This document shows positions 23,901 to 27,834 of a stretch of DNA of 27,834 nt, in pieces; the stretch's first letter is position 1; the number at the start of each line of letters is the position of its first letter. Made by a program: the position numbers and the translations under genes. The notes beneath the pieces were generated by a model. That model saw only the letters and a list, made by a program, of their open reading frames with translations. It ran no database searches and was not told the origin of the DNA. Source of the DNA: Bacteroidaceae bacterium (GTDB taxonomy: Bacteria; Bacteroidota; Bacteroidia; Bacteroidales; Bacteroidaceae); assembly GCA_017557475.1 (NCBI GenBank), contig JAFYYO010000162.1, forward strand, positions 1 to 27,834, read 5' to 3'.

Positions 23901-24672
23901 CCAACTCATGCGTTATGGCTCGCAGTTCCAGCAAGCACAGATGGAATCACAGTTCTCACTCTTCGGCATGGATAGCATAGAACTTAACAAGCCCGCAGTA
24001 CCCGAAGCTGAAGAGTGGAGCGTACTTGAACGCCTGAACAAAGAGCGTTCGCTGGTGGGCATCTATCTTTCGGCTCACCCTCTCGACGAGTATTCTGTCA
24101 TCCTAGAATATGTCTGCAACCTGAAGATGAACCAGATGGAGAATCTCGCCAACTTTGCAGGGCAGAGTGTTCGCCTTGGTGGCATTGTGACGGAAGTTCG
24201 TTCCGGTACGACAAAGAACGGCAAGCCTTTTGGCGTTGCCACTATCGAAGACTTCAGCGGAACTGGTGAGATTGCTTTGTTTGGCGACAATTGGGTGAAG
24301 TGGGGAAGTTACTTGAGCGTGGACCGCTCTGTGCTTATCAGCGGCAGTGTGGAGAAGCATCGCTTCAAGGAAAATGAGTATGAACTTCGAGTCGGTCACA
24401 TCGACTGGCTTGCAGACATTAGTGACAAGGTAATAGAGCGTGTCACAGTCAACGTAAACACTGGGCTTCTGAGTAATGACGACGTGGAGATGCTGACATC
24501 CTACGCAGAAGAGAACCCTGGCAACACGGCTCTGCAACTAGTCTTCATCGATGCCACCAATCCTCACAACCAACTTCACATGACTTCCCGCACACACCAT
24601 ATCAAGGTTAAACGGCATTTCCTTGACGACATCGAGAACAGCGAAGCATTGACATACAGCATTAATTCTTGA
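20944..24672 (+). CDS. dnaE: DNA polymerase III subunit alpha
   Basis: Replicative polymerase catalytic subunit, 1242 aa. Order: PHP domain (about 1-280, starting FVHLHVHSQYSLLDG), palm/fingers with GPGRGSAAGS and the catalytic PDIDTDF (470-476, D473 and D475 as metal ligands), the helix-hairpin-helix region (about 900, AIKGLGEAAVQVI), and the C-terminal OB fold (VRLGGIVTEVRSG). The PHP domain keeps HxH, TDHGN and NDSHFL residues, so its metal site may be intact, unlike in E. coli. It is followed by trxA after 35 bases. Promoter at 20886-20917. Confidence 0.98.
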   Translation: MTDFVHLHVHSQYSLLDGQASIKGMVDKAIGDGMRGMALTDHGNMFGVKELYDYCKKINKARKEKEEEPFKPIFGCEMYVARGGDKSIKEGKENQSGWHLIVLAKNQTGYHNLIKLVSRAWVDGIYRTPRTDHKDLETYHEGLIICSACIGGEVPKKIQNGDIKGAEESIKWFKSIWGDDYYIELQRHEVTNPMQIANREFFEIQKQVNPVLIELAKKHGVKLVCSNDSHFLDEDDAEAHDLLLCLSTGKDLDDPNRMRYSKQEWFKTRAEMNAIFGDIPEALANTCEILDKVEIYDLESNPIMPFFPIPDDFGTEELWRQKFTEEDLFKEFTSDENGENPLPREEGEKKIEKLGGIDKLYRIKFEADYLAKLAYEGAERLYPTPLSKELDDRIRYELHIMKTMGFPGYFLIVQDFINSARNELGVWVGPGRGSAAGSVVAYCLGITRLDPLKYDLLFERFLNPDRISLPDIDTDFDDDGRGKVLQWVMDKYGKENCSHIITYGAMKAKGSIKDVGRVEKVPLSVVNAWCKAMPDMLPDLPDGKKREDTLENYIEFTPELKAARFSKDKKEADTIKYALKLEGTVRNTGIHACGFIICRDPISDHVPVSTADDPDFPDRKTAVTQYDGHVIESTGLIKMDFLGLKTLSQLKEACRIVKEAHGIDIDLENIPIDDPLTYKLYQEGRTVGTFQFESPGMRKYLKELHPTVFEDLIAMNALYRPGPMAKIPQFIKRKNGQEDITYDLDACEEYLRDTYGITVYQEQVMLLARKLAGFTRGESDTLRKAMGKKMKNVITQMRPKFINGGIQNGHDKKTLEKIWGEWEKFAEYAFNKSHAACYSWVAYQTAYMKAHYPAEFMAALLTRGKDDVKEVTKLLEECHAMKIEVLGPDVNESHRDFGVNDRQQIRYGLTAIKGLGEAAVQVIVDEREKNGPFKDIFDFAERVNLSAIKRNGMECLALSGAFDTIAGDIHREQFVASNMKGDVFLDQLMRYGSQFQQAQMESQFSLFGMDSIELNKPAVPEAEEWSVLERLNKERSLVGIYLSAHPLDEYSVILEYVCNLKMNQMENLANFAGQSVRLGGIVTEVRSGTTKNGKPFGVATIEDFSGTGEIALFGDNWVKWGSYLSVDRSVLISGSVEKHRFKENEYELRVGHIDWLADISDKVIERVTVNVNTGLLSNDDVEMLTSYAEENPGNTALQLVFIDATNPHNQLHMTSRTHHIKVKRHFLDDIENSEALTYSINS

Positions 24673-24703
24673 ACTTTTGAACACTTTAACTCTTAAACTT
24701 TAT
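24669..24703 (+). repeat. Degenerate 7-bp tandem repeat at the dnaE-trxA joint
   Basis: TTGAACT, TTTGAAC, ACTTTAA, CTCTTAA, ACTTTAT. The dnaE stop codon (TGA 24670-24672) lies in the first unit and the repeat ends just before the trxA ATG. It is more diverged than the other heptamer blocks. Confidence 0.5.
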
Positions 24704-24707
24704 AATT

Positions 24708-25022
24708 ATGGCACAAGTAATTAACACTGGCAATTTCGAGGCTCTGGTAGCAACAGGCAAGCCTCTCGTATTGGATTTCTGGGCAACATGGTGCGGCCCT
24801 TGTAAGCGCCTTGCTCCCGTCATTGAAGAACTCGCAAAGGACTACGACGGTCTGGCCATCATCGGAAAGTGCGATGTGGAAGAGGACGAAGACCTGCCCA
24901 TGCGCTTTGGTGTGCGCAACATCCCTACCGTTGTCTTCATCAAGGACGGCAAGGAAGTGGACCGCAGCGTAGGTCTTGTTCCCCGACCAGTCCTCGAAGA
25001 GAAGATCAAGGCCATGCTGTAA
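24708..25022 (+). CDS. trxA: Thioredoxin
   Basis: Cytoplasmic dithiol-disulfide carrier, 104 aa. The active site WCGPC is at residues 28-32 in LDFWATWCGPCKRL, and the cis-proline loop NIPTVVFIKDG is present. There is no signal peptide, so it is the general TrxA and not a periplasmic TlpA type. It sits 35 bases after dnaE and 47 bases before a small acidic protein gene. Confidence 0.97.
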   Translation: MAQVINTGNFEALVATGKPLVLDFWATWCGPCKRLAPVIEELAKDYDGLAIIGKCDVEEDEDLPMRFGVRNIPTVVFIKDGKEVDRSVGLVPRPVLEEKIKAML

Positions 25023-25030
25023 CATTCAAA

Positions 25031-25067
25031 CTCTATTCTCTATTCCCTAATCTCTAATCCCTAATTA
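25031..25067 (+). repeat. 7-bp tandem repeat between trxA and the small acidic protein gene
   Basis: CTCTATT then CTCTATT CCCTAAT CTCTAAT CCCTAAT TAC; as heptamers CTATTCT, CTATTCC, CTAATCT, CTAATCC, CTAATTA. It ends 2 bases before the next ATG. Confidence 0.8.
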
Positions 25068-25069
25068 CT

Positions 25070-25393
25070 ATGGCTACCTTTGAAGAAGACCTCCTCAATG
25101 ATGCTGAGGACGATCGCTTGACGGTCGAATATATCCAGAACTACCTGCCACAGGAAGTCAAGGACAAGTTCACGGAGGACGACCTCTACTATTTCATCGA
25201 CGTCATCGGCGAGTATTATGTCGATTTGCTCGACAAGCACAGTGGCGACGAGGATATTGATATCGACGTAGAGGAAGTGGCAAAGTATGTTGCCAAGCAA
25301 GCCAAGAAGGACAAGATGGGCGACTTCGACCCCGAAGATCTCCGCTGGGTTGTGGACGGCGAACTGGAGTACGGAGAGTCCATCGAAAATTAA
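25070..25393 (+). CDS. Conserved small acidic protein, unknown function
   Basis: 107 aa, strongly acidic (many Asp/Glu, e.g. FEEDLLNDAEDD and DEDIDIDVEE), predicted mostly helical, with no signal peptide or membrane segment. I recall similar proteins encoded after trxA in other Bacteroidales (LPQEVKDKFTEDDLYYFID is the recognisable stretch), so it is a real conserved gene, but no function is known to me. The sequence alone does not place it in a DNA-mimic or chaperone family. It lies between trxA and cysS on the same strand, with 20 bases to cysS. Confidence 0.8.
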   Translation: MATFEEDLLNDAEDDRLTVEYIQNYLPQEVKDKFTEDDLYYFIDVIGEYYVDLLDKHSGDEDIDIDVEEVAKYVAKQAKKDKMGDFDPEDLRWVVDGELEYGESIEN

Positions 25394-25395
25394 AC

Positions 25396-25413
25396 ATTGA
25401 AGATTGAACATTT
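25396..25413 (+). repeat. Short 7-bp repeat before cysS
   Basis: ATTGAAG, ATTGAAC, ATTT directly before the cysS ATG; two and a half units. It fills almost the entire 20-base gap. Confidence 0.5.
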
Positions 25414-26913
25414 ATGGAACAGCCCTTGCTTATCTATAATACCCTGAGCAGGCAGAAGGAACGCTTCAAACCGCTCAATCCTGGAAAAGTCGGAATGTAT
25501 GTCTGCGGCCCCACAGTCTATGGTGATGCGCACCTCGGACACGCTCGTCCTGCCATTACGTTTGACCTGCTTTTCCGTTATCTCCAGCATATTGGCTACA
25601 AGGTGCGTTATGTGCGGAACATCACGGACGTAGGTCATCTTGAGCACGATGCAGATGAGGGTGAGGACAAGATTGCCAAGAAGGCTCGCCTGGAACAGCT
25701 CGAGCCCATGGAAGTGGCGCAATATTATACGAATCGCTTCCACGAGGCGATGGACGCATTAGGTTGTTTGCCACCAAGCATCGAGCCTCATGCAACTGGT
25801 CACATCATCGAGCAGCAGGCTCTGGTTCAGCAGATTCTCGACAACGGCTATGCTTACGAGAGCCATGGAAGCATTTACTTCGACATCGAGAAGTACAACA
25901 AGGACCATCGTTGGGGCATTCTCTCAGGCCGAGACCTCGAGAACATCAAGGATGCGAGCCGCGACCTGGCCGGAGTCGGCGAGAAGAAGAACCAGGCGGA
26001 CTTCGCCTTGTGGAAAGCCGCACAACCCGAACACATCATGCGCTGGCCGTCGCCTTGGAGCGATGGATTCCCCGGATGGCACTGCGAATGCACGGCTATG
26101 GGTCGAAAGTACTTGGGTGACCACTTCGACATCCACGGCGGAGGAATGGACCTCATCTTCCCGCATCATGAGTGCGAGATTGCTCAGGCCGTTGCGAGTC
26201 AGGGCGACCAGATGGTCCACTACTGGATGCACAACAACATGATTACGATTGACGGCAAGAAGATGGGCAAGTCGTACAACAACTTCATCACCTTGCCTGA
26301 GTTCTTCAGCGGTAATCATCCGTTGCTCCAGCAGGCCTACACGCCCATGACGATTCGCTTCTTCATCCTGCAAGCCCACTATCGCAGCACGGTTGACTTC
26401 GGCAACGAAGCTCTGCAGGCTGCGGAGAAGGGATTGGCTCGACTGATGGACGGACTGAAGAACCTGCGTCGCCTCCAGGAAGGACAAAAGGTGAAGGGTC
26501 AGCCTCAGGTCGAGATGAAGTACGTCGACGAACTTCGCACGAAGCTCTACGACGCGATGAACGACGACCTGAACTCACCTATCGTCATCAGCCACCTGTT
26601 CGACGCTTGTCGAGTTATCAATACTCTCACGGACAAGAAGGCCAGCATCACAGCCGAAGTGGCACAGGCTCTGCTCCAACTTATGGAGACTTTCACAACC
26701 GAGATTCTTGGTCTTCGTCAGGACACAGGCGTTAGCAACAAGGCTCGCGAAGAGGCTTTCGGAGCCGTCGTGAACATGCTTCTGGAGCAAAGACAAGCAG
26801 CTAAAGCCGAGAAGAACTGGGTTTTGAGCGATAAGATTCGTGACGACCTTGCCGCTCTTGGCTTCGAGGTGAAGGACACAAAAGACGGCTTCTCGTGGAC
26901 GCTCAACAAGTAG
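25414..26913 (+). CDS. cysS: Cysteine--tRNA ligase
   Basis: Class I aminoacyl-tRNA synthetase, 499 aa. The nucleotide-binding HIGH motif appears as HLGH (40-43) within [16 protein letters not shown], and KMSKS as KMGKS (283-287). Zinc ligands that discriminate cysteine are C31, C224 ([10 protein letters not shown]), H251 and E255 (HHECE). The C-terminal helical and anticodon regions are complete. It is the last gene of the dnaE unit and runs into array 5. Confidence 0.98.
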   Translation: MEQPLLIYNTLSRQKERFKPLNPGKVGMYVCGPTVYGDAHLGHARPAITFDLLFRYLQHIGYKVRYVRNITDVGHLEHDADEGEDKIAKKARLEQLEPMEVAQYYTNRFHEAMDALGCLPPSIEPHATGHIIEQQALVQQILDNGYAYESHGSIYFDIEKYNKDHRWGILSGRDLENIKDASRDLAGVGEKKNQADFALWKAAQPEHIMRWPSPWSDGFPGWHCECTAMGRKYLGDHFDIHGGGMDLIFPHHECEIAQAVASQGDQMVHYWMHNNMITIDGKKMGKSYNNFITLPEFFSGNHPLLQQAYTPMTIRFFILQAHYRSTVDFGNEALQAAEKGLARLMDGLKNLRRLQEGQKVKGQPQVEMKYVDELRTKLYDAMNDDLNSPIVISHLFDACRVINTLTDKKASITAEVAQALLQLMETFTTEILGLRQDTGVSNKAREEAFGAVVNMLLEQRQAAKAEKNWVLSDKIRDDLAALGFEVKDTKDGFSWTLNK

Positions 26914-26940
26914 ATTGAAAACAACCCCAGTTACGATGCC

Positions 26941-27046
26941 AAACATAACACGTTAAAAACGCAAACATAACGTGTTATGTTTGCAATCATAACACGTTAT
27001 GTTTGGCAATTAGGCACGTCTAGTTTAGAGACTAGGCGTGCTTAGT
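26941..27046. repeat. 22-bp dyad array 5, five units, mixed stem types
   Basis: Cores CACG 26949, CGTG 26971, CACG 26993, CACG 27015 and CGTG 27037, all 22 apart. The first three units carry ATAA/TTAT arms and the last two TAGG/CTAG-type arms, so the two stem families are joined in one register. It fills the gap between convergent cysS and the DUF4294 gene and abuts the latter's stop (complement of TTA 27047-27049). On the minus strand a T5 follows the 26971 unit (complement of 26955-26959). Confidence 0.85.
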
Positions 27047-27682
27047 TTATATCTGACCTGTTTCTACCTGACGGACAACGCGTTCGATGAGTTTGTCCTC
27101 TTCCTCAGGATGGTACTCTTTCTTCAGGCTTGCTCGGAAGGTCCAGGCAAAGACCTGATAGAACGCGGCTCGAGCCGGTCCGAGAAAAGCCTGCACGATT
27201 TCGTAGGAAGACTGATTGCACTCGCGGTCCACAAGCTTGATGAGGAGTTTGCCTTGCGAGTAGGTGAGCTTCTTCATCTGCGGCGTGTACTGAGCCTTGA
27301 TGTCTTTTTCCACCGCACTGATGTGGGCGCTCTTCTCCTTCTTGGTGGGCAACATTTCCAGCGTCTCAGCAGTCTCGGCAATGAGTCCGTTTACTTGTTG
27401 AGCGATGGGCAACACCTTCTTCACATTATAAACGAGGCGATTGTAGGCTTTTCGCTGCTTTTCGCTCTTGAACTTGAGTGGCGGATAGACCCACAACTCA
27501 GGCAAGAGGTAGCACCAAACTGTGTCGCCATCCTCGATGAGTGGCTTCACATAGCGGAACCTCTGCAACTTGAGCTTGTAATGGACAGGCTCTTGCGGCA
27601 ACAGTTCGTCGTCCTCCTGCTGAGCATAAACAAACCCACTCAGGAGCACCAACAAGCTAAATATAATCGCCTTACGTACCAT
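27047..27682 (-). CDS. DUF4294 family secreted protein
   Basis: 211 aa with a signal peptide (MVRKAIIFSLLVLLSGFVYAQ, cut after YAQ). The mature part has DGDTVWCYLLPELWVYPPLKFKSEKQRKAYNRLVYNVKKVLP and later YSQGKLLIKLVDRECNQSSYEIVQAFLGPARAAFYQVFAW, recognisable as DUF4294, a Bacteroidetes-only family of unknown function. No catalytic motif is evident. It is probably a single-gene transcript: its own -7 box lies 9 bases upstream of the ATG, and array 5 abuts its stop codon. Confidence 0.85.
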   Translation of the reverse strand: MVRKAIIFSLLVLLSGFVYAQQEDDELLPQEPVHYKLKLQRFRYVKPLIEDGDTVWCYLLPELWVYPPLKFKSEKQRKAYNRLVYNVKKVLPIAQQVNGLIAETAETLEMLPTKKEKSAHISAVEKDIKAQYTPQMKKLTYSQGKLLIKLVDRECNQSSYEIVQAFLGPARAAFYQVFAWTFRASLKKEYHPEEEDKLIERVVRQVETGQI

Positions 27683-27690
27683 TTCCGCTG

Positions 27691-27698
27691 CAAAAGTA
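27691..27698 (-). promoter_or_regulatory. -7 box for the DUF4294 gene
   Basis: Minus strand TACTTTTG within ATTTTTCGTACTTTTGC. The transcript would start almost at the ATG (27682), implying a leader of only a few bases. No -33 TTTG; a heptamer repeat lies there instead. Confidence 0.6.
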
Positions 27699-27703
27699 CG
27701 AAA

Positions 27704-27736
27704 AATCTCTAATCTCTAATCCCTATTCCCTAATCT
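27704..27736 (-). repeat. 7-bp tandem repeat upstream of the DUF4294 promoter
   Basis: Plus-strand reading: (aat)CTCTAAT CTCTAAT CCCTATT CCCTAAT CTTTT, i.e. heptamers CTAATCT, CTAATCC, CTATTCC, CTAATCT. It occupies the usual -33 zone, as at sppA. Confidence 0.75.
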
Positions 27737-27787
27737 TTTTTGTTTTTTTAATTCTTTCATGCTGCTTTTAATTTTGAATTTACTTAT

Positions 27788-27818
27788 TTTGATTTTTGAA
27801 TTATAACTCGTATCTTTG
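27788..27818 (+). promoter_or_regulatory. Promoter for a gene beyond the right edge
   Basis: TTTG (27788-27791), 19 bases, TATCTTTG (27811-27818): a full match to the Bacteroidetes promoter, preceded by an AT-rich stretch from about 27735. An ATG at 27827 may start the gene, but only 8 bases of it are visible. Confidence 0.7.
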
Positions 27819-27834
27819 CACTCGATATGAGCAC

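Noticed and set aside
26941..27046. CRISPR array
   Set aside because: Units are only 22 bp with a few variable bases between dyads, stems differ between units, and there are no spacers of normal length or cas genes.

Overview
The window looks like chromosomal core DNA of a Bacteroidales bacterium, most likely Prevotella-like. The support is indirect but consistent. Promoters follow the Bacteroidetes -33 TTTG / -7 TAnnTTTG pattern and start codons lack Shine-Dalgarno sequences. Several gene groups are typical of the order: TPR-DUF4292-EnvC, the glycine-lipid acyltransferases GlsA/GlsB, a class III fructose bisphosphatase behind rsmA, and DUF4294. I see no rRNA, tRNA, CRISPR, transposase, phage or defence genes.

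Layout. Positions 1-2136 (+) hold the end of a phytase-like/esterase-like protein, a secreted GH16 beta-glucanase and a VanX-type D-Ala-D-Ala dipeptidase. Positions 10151-2221 (-) hold a small secreted protein with its own promoter, followed by tightly packed glsA, glsB, dgt, dut, a TPR protein, a DUF4292 lipoprotein and an EnvC-like LytM protein; the short gaps suggest one long transcript. Positions 15168-10418 (-) are sppA-lpxK-punA-thiL. A flippase-like membrane protein (16408-15425, -) diverges from rsmA-fbp (16468-19258, +). psd-pssA (20783-19382, -) makes phosphatidylethanolamine and diverges from dnaE-trxA-(small acidic protein)-cysS (20944-26913, +). A DUF4294 protein (27682-27047, -) ends the gene set, and the last 50 bases carry a promoter for a gene beyond the window. 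The gene content serves membrane lipid and lipid A synthesis, envelope and peptidoglycan maintenance, dNTP pool control, DNA replication and translation.

The unexpected part lies between the genes. All five places where an inferred transcription unit ends carry an array of 22-base units: 2141-2220, 10298-10395, 15331-15414, 19291-19379 and 26941-27046. Each unit is an imperfect inverted repeat centred on CACG or CGTG. I count 21 units, and the spacing inside every array is exactly 22 bases. Two unrelated stem sequences are used (ATAA/TTAT and CTAG/CTAG) around the same core, and the last array switches stem type without losing phase. Additional dyads sit halfway between cores. Several arrays run into T-tracts. 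They behave like terminator or insulator arrays, but the strict phase and the two-stem/one-core design are not explained by simple termination.

A second, complementary repeat class occupies gene starts and operon joints: degenerate 7-base tandem repeats of different sequence at each site. A third class is a C5-N4-G5 palindromic GC-rich repeat with three copies. Several coding sequences begin or end inside these repeats.
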